Of a stretch of DNA of 64,000 nt, positions 1 through 7,976 are shown one piece after another (positions within the stretch are counted from its first letter, which is position 1; every line of letters starts with the position of its first letter). A model generated the notes under the pieces. It saw only the letters and a list, made by a program, of their open reading frames with translations. It was not told the origin of the DNA and did not search any database. The translations under genes were made by a program, and so were the position numbers. The DNA comes from Polyangiaceae bacterium (GTDB taxonomy: Bacteria; Myxococcota_A; Polyangia; Polyangiales; Polyangiaceae): positions 1-64,000 of the forward strand of contig JABSRN010000010.1 of NCBI GenBank assembly GCA_013214025.1, in the 5' to 3' direction.

Positions 1-20
1 CCCCCCGATCCCCCGACGGA

Positions 21-1088
21 TCACTGCGCCTCCGGCACTGGACTGGCTGGTGATGCAGGGGCCGCCGGCACCGCCACAGCCGGGCTCGGGGGCCCTGCCG
101 CAGCCGGAGTCACCCGCGGCGCCGAAGCGCCTGCCGCTCCGTTCGCCGAAAAGCTCTTCACGAAATTTTGCACGACCTGTTGCATCAAGCCGTAATATTT
201 TTGGTCCTCCCGGTTGCCGGCCCGGGCCGCCAGAGACGCCGACTCATGCTGCTGCGGGCCGCCCTCGGCCCCCGGCGACCTGGGGTAAATGACATGGCGC
301 TTCTCCCAGCCCCGTTTGCCCTTGACAGCTTGCACTTCCACGGTACGGGTCTCATCGACGGGCTCAAACATCGTCCACCGGTAGAACCACAGGGCTTCGC
401 CACTATCAGCAGTCATCGCCACAGCATCCAGGGCGGCGCCCAAGCGAGTAGCACGGCCCATTTCGATTTCATGAGGACTGATCATGCTGATCAGGTCGGC
501 GCCTTCTTGCTCGCTGAGCAACACCCCTTCACCGTTTAGTCGGCGGCCATGTTTATCCATACCGAGAAACTGACGGTCCCAGCGGTACTGCACGCGCGGC
601 TGCACCTTCACTTTTTGCAGGCTGTTGATCTGAAAAAGGATCTCCGCGCCTAGCTTCTGCGCTGCCACGCTCGGGGTTACCTGGGTGGAATCCACCATGC
701 TGCGCAAAGCCCGCCAAGAAATCACGCGATAACCTGCTTTGACAAACGCGCGCTCCAATTCGCCCATCGCCACACCGCAGTTTGTACTGAGTACTGTGCC
801 CGCACTCCGAGCCGCTCCGGTGGAGGCAACCGCCGATCGATTGGCGCAATAGTCCGGCGCTTGCACTGCGATGCTTCGGATTCGCGGCAATAGCTCAAGG
901 TAGCGCGGCGTCTCGGTTACCTCGGGGGATGACTGCTCAGAGGTGTGGCTCGCCTGAGAGCGCACTAACAACCACGGGGAGCGAGGGGCGCAGGCAGTAC
1001 CAGCCAGCGCTACGCTCAGAGCCACCAACGATCGAAACATGCGCATTCGGAAAAACGGTATCTTACGGGGCGCCGATGTAGTCGTCAT
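21..1088 (-). CDS. Lipoprotein with CsgG/TolB-N-like region
   Basis: Unrecognised envelope lipoprotein of about 355 residues. A hydrophobic stretch ends in a lipobox (LAGTAC), so lipidation and export are expected. The middle part (an amphipathic segment followed by AAQKLGAEILFQINSL) resembles the pattern of CsgG/FlgO-type lipoproteins, in which a Rossmann-like domain names a short-lived ligand or pore subunit; this is a weak resemblance, not an assignment. The C-terminus is a Pro/Ala-rich tail. Start is uncertain: ATG codons at 1115, 1088 and 1046 and a TTG at 1121 all precede the signal peptide and none has a clear Shine-Dalgarno; 1088 gives a signal peptide of ordinary length. It follows the barrel-like gene by about 30 bases and is probably cotranscribed with it. 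Confidence 0.6.
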   Translation of the reverse strand: MTTTSAPRKIPFFRMRMFRSLVALSVALAGTACAPRSPWLLVRSQASHTSEQSSPEVTETPRYLELLPRIRSIAVQAPDYCANRSAVASTGAARSAGTVLSTNCGVAMGELERAFVKAGYRVISWRALRSMVDSTQVTPSVAAQKLGAEILFQINSLQKVKVQPRVQYRWDRQFLGMDKHGRRLNGEGVLLSEQEGADLISMISPHEIEMGRATRLGAALDAVAMTADSGEALWFYRWTMFEPVDETRTVEVQAVKGKRGWEKRHVIYPRSPGAEGGPQQHESASLAARAGNREDQKYYGLMQQVVQNFVKSFSANGAAGASAPRVTPAAAGPPSPAVAVPAAPASPASPVPEAQ

Positions 1089-1117
1089 TCTATTTTCTAG
1101 CGCAACCAAGACCATGA

Positions 1118-1990
1118 TCAAAATTCAACGCCCGTCATCAGCCAGATGCGACTGCCGCTGAACACGTTGACAATATCCATCTCGTCCCTGTCGGTTCCCG
1201 GGCCCCGCCACCAATAGCCTTGCCAAAGAACATCGACACGCACGCCCATGTTCCCGTCATCGCCATCGAGGTCATAAACCCCACCGACACCCAATCCGTA
1301 GTTGACGCCAACGTACGGCGCCTCTCGTACCGAGCAGGTCAAGTCCAGGGATGTATCGCACTGCGCATCATAGCTGGCTTCCATATCCTCCAGGCCATCG
1401 CCACCCAGATAAACACCTATCCCCATAAATCCACGAATCGGGATCTGCAGCTCAGGGGTGGCGCTAATCCGCGGCTCAATGATAAGATTAACTTCGAACT
1501 CACCCCCAAGGTCCACCTCGCCATTGCCGTTTTCGACGCCGTTCCAAAAAATATATTGAAAGCCGGCTCCGGCATACAGCACGCCGTTCTTTGACCCGAG
1601 TGCCTCCAGTCCGATGGCGAATCCACCGAGATCGTCGTAGTCGATTTCTGGCTCCGCACCGTCCGGACAGCCGCTGCCATCGCAGTCCCTCTCCAAAACC
1701 CCGCTGCCGCCCACGATAACTCCGACTCGCAGAGCCGTTACGCCCTTGGACTTGCTTCGCGGCGGCGGTGGCGCACGGTAAGGATCCGTCCTTCCCTGGC
1801 GGGGCCGTTCTGTAGGCCCTCTTACGCTGTCTCCCGGGTAAACGGGATCCGCAGGGGGACGACGAGTTTCGTCAGCAGGCGGGGTGCCTTGCCCGTCCCC
1901 CGGATACTGCGCGGCGCTGGCCGTGCTCCCAAGCAAAACCGCCGCTCCGACGAGAACCGAAACCAACTGCCCCAGCGATTGTGCACCCAT
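1118..1990 (-). CDS. Secreted outer-membrane beta-barrel candidate
   Basis: Protein of 290 residues with a clear Sec signal peptide (hydrophobic core then STASA-A cleavage site), followed by a Pro/Arg/Asp-rich linker of about 60 residues and then a Gly/Asp/Tyr-rich region with alternating hydrophobic residues. It ends in Phe (LMTGVEF), the usual terminal residue of outer-membrane barrels recognised by BamA. No family is recognised. A segment with two cysteines (CDGSGC) and another with CDTSLDLTC may form disulfides, as expected for a periplasmic or surface protein. It lies between the PAP2 gene and a lipoprotein gene on the same strand, so the three look like one envelope operon. Confidence 0.6.
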   Translation of the reverse strand: MGAQSLGQLVSVLVGAAVLLGSTASAAQYPGDGQGTPPADETRRPPADPVYPGDSVRGPTERPRQGRTDPYRAPPPPRSKSKGVTALRVGVIVGGSGVLERDCDGSGCPDGAEPEIDYDDLGGFAIGLEALGSKNGVLYAGAGFQYIFWNGVENGNGEVDLGGEFEVNLIIEPRISATPELQIPIRGFMGIGVYLGGDGLEDMEASYDAQCDTSLDLTCSVREAPYVGVNYGLGVGGVYDLDGDDGNMGVRVDVLWQGYWWRGPGTDRDEMDIVNVFSGSRIWLMTGVEF

Positions 1991-2052
1991 AACCGTGCGA
2001 AATTACCAGCCGGTCTGTCGCCAATCAAGCAGCGAGGCTATCTCTCGCGGCA

Positions 2053-2943
2053 TTACCAATTTCTCGCCCACTGCAGCTCTCCCCCGCCTGATCCGGGCAG
2101 AAAAATCAACTGAGCCTGCCGGGTCCCGCGGTCGTTGAACCCAGAACCGTTGAACCCTGTGCCTACACTACTGCCCACGGCCTCACCCAAGGCCGCGCCG
2201 GACACGATGTCTGACGCCCAGTGATGGTCCCCATGCCACATGCCGAACGCCACCGCGGCGCCAAACACATATCCCGACCAGCGCCAGGGGCCGAGCTCGG
2301 GTGCGGCAGAGCGCAGGGTCGCGGCGAAGGCGACGCTCACGGCCGTGTGTCCGCTGGGCCACGCCCGCAGTACCACACCAAACGGCTCGTACTCAGTGGC
2401 CCGCTCCGGGTGCTCCAGGCGATCGCTCGCGTGAGGGTCCGCCCCTCCCGCCGGGAATTCGCGACCCACCGTCCACTTGAGCAGGCCTGTGACGCCGGCA
2501 GTCAGGGTCGCGCCCTGAATCACCGCCGCACCGATTTGCCGCCACCGACACGGCCCCCAGACGGAGCTAACGCTGTAGCTGAAGCCCGTCCCTGCCGCCA
2601 AAACAAACGGAGCCCAGACGCTAATGGGCTCTTGGTTGTAGCGCCCTCCCAAGGAACGCTGCGCGACCAGACGCAGCTCATGATCGGCTCCGCTCGGCGC
2701 CATGAGCCATGGTGCCGCCACAGCGCTTCCCAACAGTACTAACGGAGCGGGCTCAAGGAGATCCGCGCCACTGGGCGACAAACCCTGCCAAGGGAAGGCT
2801 CGCTCACAGGAAGCGGCCGCAGACTGGCTCGTCCCCGACAGGGCAGGCCACACGCCAAGGGCGATCCCGGCAACGCACCATCGCTGTGGGACGGAGCATT
2901 GACGATTCGTAGAAAGCCCAGGGCGACAAACACTCACCGCCAC
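2053..2943 (-). CDS. PAP2-superfamily membrane phosphatase
   Basis: Likely a type-2 phosphatidic acid phosphatase family enzyme, a membrane protein that removes phosphate from lipid phosphates (undecaprenyl pyrophosphate, phosphatidate or similar). The family signature is visible: a first motif KWTVGREFP, the second motif WPSGHT with the conserved PSGH, and the third motif GDHHWASDIVSG supplying the catalytic His and Asp. Motif 1 is slightly short compared with the classic KX6RP, so the exact substrate cannot be read. Several hydrophobic segments flank the motifs. GTG start. It is the first gene of a three-gene minus-strand group with a 62-base gap to the next gene. Confidence 0.8.
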   Translation of the reverse strand: MAVSVCRPGLSTNRQCSVPQRWCVAGIALGVWPALSGTSQSAAASCERAFPWQGLSPSGADLLEPAPLVLLGSAVAAPWLMAPSGADHELRLVAQRSLGGRYNQEPISVWAPFVLAAGTGFSYSVSSVWGPCRWRQIGAAVIQGATLTAGVTGLLKWTVGREFPAGGADPHASDRLEHPERATEYEPFGVVLRAWPSGHTAVSVAFAATLRSAAPELGPWRWSGYVFGAAVAFGMWHGDHHWASDIVSGAALGEAVGSSVGTGFNGSGFNDRGTRQAQLIFLPGSGGGELQWARNW

Positions 2944-3023
2944 CGGTGTAGCCGATGTCAGTGAGTACGCGCGAGCTAATCGGGTCAGCGCCAGCTAATC
3001 GCCGACTGGATCAGCCCAGCGGA

Positions 3024-3809
3024 TCAGCCCAGGGTCGGCAGACAGACAGAGCCGGTCGTACCGTCTTCCGAGAATGTAACGTCGTCGGTGCATCCCGCGC
3101 TCACTGCCTGATCTCGACACAGACCGCAGTCAGACTCACGCGTGCATTGCTTCAGGCAAAAGTTGCCGCCGGGACGAACCACACACGATGAATCAGTCGC
3201 GCAATCGGAGTTGGTAACGCAATCACGACTGCCGCAGTAGCCGCCCACAAAGTTGTCCAGACACACGGTGCCGCCCAAGCAGTCGTCATCAATGGCACAG
3301 GTCGCGCCCTGACCGCAGGCGCCCGGAACACAAATCTTGCGGTTCGCGCTGCCTCCACCAGATGAACGGCAGCTGAAGTCGGCACTGACTTCAGTCTGAC
3401 AAAACGCCATATCGTCCTCGGCGCCGGATCGCTCCACATCCTCCACCTCACAACTCAGGAAACACATCTCGTCGCCGGTGGATTGAAACGGCGAACACAC
3501 CTGGGGAAAGTCCGTGTCGCATTCACGCGGAGCCGCACAGCAATCGTCGTCGCTCTGGCAAGTGTGAGTGCAATAGCCGGCGCGTACTTCCTCTAGGCAA
3601 AGAGGCTCTCCTTGCAGACCTCCGTCGGGTCCTGAGAAATCGACGAAACACTCATCCGAGGAGGAGCAGACACTCCCCACTTCTTCGGGACTGTAGCGAC
3701 CCGCGTCAGCAGGGGTGCTTTGGCCACCACTGTCGTCGTCAGAACACGACGTCACCACCAGCAAAGAACCTACGAGACCCAAACCCAGCGTGCGAAGGAG
3801 CATTTTCAT
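3024..3809 (-). CDS. Cysteine-rich lipoprotein
   Basis: Protein of 261 residues with a lipoprotein signal peptide (lipobox VVTSC right after a hydrophobic core) and a short Asp/Ser linker. The mature part has many cysteines in repeating short spacings, such as CSSSDEC, CQSDDDCC and CAIDDDC, each followed by acidic residues. This arrangement is common in surface lipoproteins of Myxococcota and suggests several small disulfide-stabilised modules; no function is recognised. An AGG about 8 bases before the ATG supports the start. It is separated from the PAP2 gene by about 80 bases and could be its own unit. Confidence 0.7.
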   Translation of the reverse strand: MKMLLRTLGLGLVGSLLVVTSCSDDDSGGQSTPADAGRYSPEEVGSVCSSSDECFVDFSGPDGGLQGEPLCLEEVRAGYCTHTCQSDDDCCAAPRECDTDFPQVCSPFQSTGDEMCFLSCEVEDVERSGAEDDMAFCQTEVSADFSCRSSGGGSANRKICVPGACGQGATCAIDDDCLGGTVCLDNFVGGYCGSRDCVTNSDCATDSSCVVRPGGNFCLKQCTRESDCGLCRDQAVSAGCTDDVTFSEDGTTGSVCLPTLG

Positions 3810-4187
3810 GCCGCGAACCTAGTCCGGCGGGCTCAACTAAACGAACAGAACCGACTATTTACCTACAAATTCATCCATTGATGTCCGGGATTGATAATGC
3901 CGAGCCCGCTCCGCCACCTAGCAGTATTCACGCCCCAACCCTCCCCATCGGATGACAAACAGGTCCGCTTCAACCTTCGGAAAGCTCACCCCGAGACTGG
4001 CCGCTAAGGCGCGCCAGCCACACCGTCGCGTTCGGAATTCCGGGTTTTCCTAGCAACTGGAATAGACCAAATCAACACACCACTTTTTAAGTCACCGGAA
4101 ACAATCCAAAGCATCTCTGCCCCCTATACAATGCGAGACCGCGTGATAGCTTCGCGCCGATGCAAGCGGCACGAGTAGATTGATTTT
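3810..4187. other. Intergenic region between divergent genes
   Basis: About 380 bases without a convincing gene. It separates the minus-strand lipoprotein from the plus-strand Crp-like pseudogene and must hold promoters for at least the lipoprotein. The part from about 4040 to 4130 is poorer in GC than its surroundings. I see no clear promoter pair, repeat or RNA gene. Confidence 0.5.
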
Positions 4188-4821
4188 TTGCTCTTGGACG
4201 CGTCTCAGCAGCAGTTGCTCAACGAGACGGCGCTGCGTCGAAAAGTGAAGGCGGGCACAACGGTGGTCAGGCGCGGCGATCGCGCCAATGCGCTCTTCGT
4301 CGTGCTTTGCGAAAAGCTTAAAGTCATCAACACCACCCGCGCCGGCCGCGACAACACCTTCGACATTCTTGAGGCGGCCAATGTGTTCGGCGAAGTCGGG
4401 CTGTTCTCCAACGGGCTACGCACAGCCGATGTCATAGCTCTTGAGGACTGCGAGCTCTCGGTACTTCGGCGACCAGAACTATTGTTCGCCATTCGCCGCG
4501 ACCCGACCATCGCAACCGTATTGCTCGAAGTGATGGCCGGCAGAATCAGCGCGATCACAACCGATCTTGAAGAACGCTTGGCGCTGGACGCGATTACTCG
4601 TTTCGCGCTCTGTTCTCCTCAAGCTAGCAGAAGGCTTCGGTGGGGAGCCCGTGCCCAACAACGTTCAGGTACCGATCAAGATGTCCCAACAGGACCTCGC
4701 CGATCTAGTCGGGGTCGCCCGGGTGCTCGCCAACGGCAAGCTCAAGGCGTGGGAACACGACGGCATCTTGTCCCATCGCTCCGGCCAGCTCACCCTGCAC
4801 GGCGTTCGAACTCTACGTTGA
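4188..4821 (+). pseudogene. Crp/Fnr-family regulator broken by a frameshift
   Basis: Remnant or mis-sequenced gene for a cyclic-nucleotide-binding-type transcription regulator. The first frame gives the sensor beta-roll (VVRRGDRANALFVVLCEKLKV, then FGEVGLFSNGLRTADV). The frame then runs into unrelated sequence, while the +1 frame picks up the C-terminal helix-turn-helix (KMSQQDLADLVGVARVLANG followed by KLKAWEHDGILS) and stops at 4821. The switch lies around 4600-4615, and skipping one base there joins ITRFAL to VLLKLAEGFGG. The start is also damaged or unusual: the frame opens at a TTG beside a T6 run, while an ATG at 4160 lies in another frame. Either two indels or sequencing errors. The family call is firm; inactivation is inferred. 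Confidence 0.75.
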
Positions 4822-5053
4822 ATCGCCGATTTGGACGACGAACACCGCACCACCAGTTAACGCCACGGCCCGCGCGCCTGAGCACGACTCCGGGCCCAAT
4901 CCGCGCTGGCGACGGCACCGCGCCGCCGCCAGCCCCGCCTCCGTGCGGCCACCCGGCTCACAGAACTGGGCCCGTTCCGCTTCGAGTCACGACACATCGA
5001 CCTCTCGCTTTTCCCTGTTAAAAACAGCGTCAAAACAAACTATCCGGAAGGGC

Positions 5054-5081
5054 TTGAATGCCAGCAAAACACAACTAGTAT
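5054..5081 (+). promoter_or_regulatory. Sigma70-type promoter for tRNA-Lys
   Basis: TTGAAT at 5054-5059 and TAGTAT at 5076-5081 are separated by 16 bases and would start transcription a few bases before the tRNA at 5093. The short leader and GC-rich discriminator are typical of stable-RNA promoters. Read by eye only. Confidence 0.45.
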
Positions 5082-5092
5082 TCCGGCCCCTC

Positions 5093-5165
5093 GGGTCATT
5101 AGCTCAATTGGTAGAGCAGTGGACTCTTAATCCATTGGCTGAAGGTTCAAGTCCTTCATGACCCA
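5093..5165 (+). tRNA. tRNA-Lys (anticodon CTT)
   Basis: A complete 73-base cloverleaf. The acceptor stem GGGTCAT (5093-5099) pairs perfectly with ATGACCC (5158-5164), followed by discriminator A. The D-arm contains AGCTCAATTGGTAGAGC, the anticodon loop is CTCTTAA with anticodon CTT, and the T-arm is GAAGG-TTCAAGT-CCTTC. It reads AAG lysine codons. The 3' CCA is not encoded (the genome has CAA), so CCA-adding enzyme is needed. It is transcribed as a single gene with its own promoter and terminator. Confidence 0.95.
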
Positions 5166-5181
5166 CAATCCGACAGAGAAC

Positions 5182-5207
5182 GGGACCGAAAGGTCCCCTT
5201 TTCTTTT
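5182..5207 (+). terminator. Rho-independent terminator after tRNA-Lys
   Basis: GGGACC (5182-5187) pairs with GGTCCC (5192-5197) around a GAAA tetraloop, followed directly by CTTTTCTTTT. It lies 16 bases downstream of the tRNA and is the clearest intrinsic terminator in the window. Confidence 0.9.
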
Positions 5208-5379
5208 GTGCGGGCGGCACTGCGCTACACACGAACATACAGCTACCCTACGAATATGAAGCTGCAGGCGGGAACAGATCTCCACCCATCTGTCCTTCAC
5301 AATCCGATTCTCTGGTCTTGAGCCCGTCCGGACAAAATGGCAGCCCACTTCTATCGAACGAGCCGCGACGTCGACGCAC

Positions 5380-5958
5380 CTAAAACGACGATCCCGGTTC
5401 CTTAAGGAACTCGATTTCCTCGGGGCTCGATTCGCGATCCAACAATTCGTTTCGATGGGGGAAGCGCCCGAAACGGGCAACGATATCCCGATGCTGGTGA
5501 GCGTACTTGACCACAGCGGCGAAATGCGGCGCTTCCCCAGCAAGCTTCGTGAAGCATTCGATGCCGCGATCTTGAGAAGCGATATCTTCGGCGTGCATGA
5601 GCGGCATGTACAAGAAGTAGCGTTCTCCGAATGCCAAGGCAGCGTCTTGGTCAGCGTCCAAGGCATGCACCGCGATACGGTGCGCGCGCATGTCGAACTC
5701 GTACATGAGCCCCGTGCCCCGACGTGTATTTCGAGTGAACTGATCGAGCACAATCACCATGCCGAGAGCCCCGCGAGCATCGCCGCTCCAGTCGATCTCT
5801 CCGGCTCCCACTTTAGAAATGGTGCCGCCGAAGCGCTGCTGGATCTCGGCGTCAAAGCTGTCGGACTTTTTCCACCAGCGCCCCTGCACCGAGCCTGTCG
5901 GCTGTCCACGTTCAGAACTCGGTCCTAGCCAAAACTCGAGCACTTCGTCGCTTGTCAT
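5380..5958 (-). CDS. DUF924 family protein
   Basis: Protein of 192 residues matching the DUF924 family, an all-helical TPR-like fold of unknown biochemical role found widely in Proteobacteria. Family landmarks are seen: an N-terminal VLEFWLG, then RWWKKSDSFDAEI, the central GMVIVLDQFTRNTRRGT, the segment ERYFLYMPLMHAED, and a C-terminal RFPHRNELLDRESSPEE. Length fits the family. No signal peptide or membrane segment, so cytoplasmic. It begins 12 bases after the stop of the large membrane protein gene on the same strand and is probably cotranscribed with it. Confidence 0.85.
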   Translation of the reverse strand: MTSDEVLEFWLGPSSERGQPTGSVQGRWWKKSDSFDAEIQQRFGGTISKVGAGEIDWSGDARGALGMVIVLDQFTRNTRRGTGLMYEFDMRAHRIAVHALDADQDAALAFGERYFLYMPLMHAEDIASQDRGIECFTKLAGEAPHFAAVVKYAHQHRDIVARFGRFPHRNELLDRESSPEEIEFLKEPGSSF

Positions 5959-5970
5959 CGCCCGAGCCTA

Positions 5971-7791
5971 TCACGGCAAGAGGCCGCGAATGTCGACTCG
6001 GCCCCGGGCCTTCTCGTCCATGCGTTGTCCCAGCGCGAGCAAGAAGGGGTCGTCGGGATCGATACGCTCGAGATCCGCCATCACATGGCGGGCGTTTTCA
6101 CGGTCCCCGAGAGCGGCGAGAGCCAGCGCTTGCTCCCGAGCTCGCGCGCCGAGTACTGCCAAGGTCGCCGAATCATGTCCTGCATCGTCCAGCGCCGCCG
6201 CCAGGATGTTGTGAAAGGAGGCACGCCCGCTTTCGAGTAACACGTTGCGATCGGAGCGCCCCAGTGCGTGCGGGGAGAATCCCAGCCACAAGGGGCGGGG
6301 GCTGAGATGATCGAACAAGCGACGATCCCAAGCTGGATTCAACTCCACAAATAGTGGGCGCTGGTCCGCCAAGCTGGACAAAGAAAATTCACTTGGCGTG
6401 CCGTTGACGGAGATCTCGCGGACCAAAGCTGCCAGCGCAGGTTCCACCACCAGCAGCCGCGTCGACACCGAGCCGCTTCCCAGCAGGGGCAGAGGCACGA
6501 CCACAATATCCGGACGCGCCGCTCGCGTACTCGCCGCCGCCCGGAGGCGCCAGGCTACCGCCTGGGACCGCACAAGCAATAGACTTCTTGGCGGGAGCTT
6601 GCCGAGGGCTTCTTCCGTCCATACTTCAGCGCCGTATCGAGGCTCGGCCCCCGCAGCGTAGGACGAACTCTCCGCCACCACTAACACCAGCGTGAAGTGG
6701 AATACGACAATCAACACGGTCGCAGGGTAGGCGAAGGGAATGCGGACGCGATGAATGGCGAGAGTGAGACTCTGCACAGCAATCGCGGCTCCCAGAGCCA
6801 AACCCACGACCGCCATCAGTCGAACCGGCGCAAGCGGATCCTGCGTGACCACTCCTCCGCTACCGCGGGAGATCAGAAGGTCCGCGACACAAAACGCGAC
6901 CCAAGGTGCCATGGACCAGCGCGTCGCCAACCGGAAACAAGCCCAGAGTCCACCCGCCAGGGCGAGGCCCACGCTGACCATTCCCACATCTTTGAACCAC
7001 TGAGAAAACGCATCCTGTGGACCCTGCGCTAACTGACCCGCCAGGGAGGCTTGGGTCAACTGGGTTCCGACACCGATCCACTCGAAGCCCAGCAGCGGTC
7101 GCGCCAGGGTGGGCACCAAACATACGATCAGAGTCACGGCACTCGCCGCAGCGCCCATGGCCAGATGCCGCAAACTCGGCAAATCACCCAGCGCCACAAC
7201 CTGCACTGTCAATGCAAGTACCAGCGCAACGGCGGCAAAGTGGCTTTCAGCGGCTGTGAGGCCCAGCAGGATCGACAACCCTAGCCAGAGTCTGGGATCC
7301 CGGGGGTGGTCGTGACGACGCCAAGACAAACCGCCCAAGAGAAGCGCGGCGGCCACCGTGGCGCCGCCGGCGATAGTGCCCGCCTCTTGCCAGGGAGACG
7401 AGAGGGTCGTCGACAAAGCGGCGGCCAAACTGAGTGCCGGTGTTAGCCGAGGTGACCACGCGTTCCGAGTCAGCAGGCTGCGAGCCAGCAAGTAGACGAG
7501 CCACGATCCGAGAGCCGCCGCGGCGGCGCTCAGCAGACCGATCCTGAATAATCGAGTTCCGACGGGAATCAGCAATAGGAGCTGACCCAGCGCCGTTGAA
7601 ACAACCCCCTCAATACCCACCGGGACGAGACCCAGGGAGCGAACGGCGGCCAGATCATCCCGCCACTGAGAGGTGGGACTCACCCGAACAACGGTGACCA
7701 GCAGGGGAATGGCGAAGGCCAGAGCCTGAAACGGCACATCGAGCCGGGAGCGCTGGGTCGCTCGGCGAGAAAAATCGGCGTTGGGGGCCAC
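5971..7791 (-). CDS. Polytopic membrane protein, DUF2723/glycosyltransferase-like
   Basis: Protein of 606 residues with about ten hydrophobic membrane segments in the first two thirds and a soluble C-terminal part of about 200 residues. An early loop (QWRDDLAAVRSLGL) between the first and second membrane segments resembles the arrangement in lipid-linked-sugar glycosyltransferases and DUF2723 proteins, where an acidic loop residue is catalytic. This assignment is tentative. The C-terminal part contains WLGFSPHALG and ends with a short helical repeat region (ALAALGDRENARHVMADLERI) like a single TPR. GTG start. It lies divergent from aspS and is followed by the DUF924 gene. Confidence 0.55.
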   Translation of the reverse strand: MAPNADFSRRATQRSRLDVPFQALAFAIPLLVTVVRVSPTSQWRDDLAAVRSLGLVPVGIEGVVSTALGQLLLLIPVGTRLFRIGLLSAAAAALGSWLVYLLARSLLTRNAWSPRLTPALSLAAALSTTLSSPWQEAGTIAGGATVAAALLLGGLSWRRHDHPRDPRLWLGLSILLGLTAAESHFAAVALVLALTVQVVALGDLPSLRHLAMGAAASAVTLIVCLVPTLARPLLGFEWIGVGTQLTQASLAGQLAQGPQDAFSQWFKDVGMVSVGLALAGGLWACFRLATRWSMAPWVAFCVADLLISRGSGGVVTQDPLAPVRLMAVVGLALGAAIAVQSLTLAIHRVRIPFAYPATVLIVVFHFTLVLVVAESSSYAAGAEPRYGAEVWTEEALGKLPPRSLLLVRSQAVAWRLRAAASTRAARPDIVVVPLPLLGSGSVSTRLLVVEPALAALVREISVNGTPSEFSLSSLADQRPLFVELNPAWDRRLFDHLSPRPLWLGFSPHALGRSDRNVLLESGRASFHNILAAALDDAGHDSATLAVLGARAREQALALAALGDRENARHVMADLERIDPDDPFLLALGQRMDEKARGRVDIRGLLP

Positions 7792-7976
7792 CTACCGGGG
7801 TTGCCATACATTCGTGAATTCGGCCCAGATTTCGGGCACTCCCGGGAGATCTCGGAACCTGCTGGCCGGCTTTTGTCCCGCGATAGCCGATACCCTTGGG
7901 GATCTGTCCGTCGCGCGCTAAATGCCGTGCCTCCCGCCAGATCCGCTGTGGACGGCGCGAACCCAGGAAAAAACCC

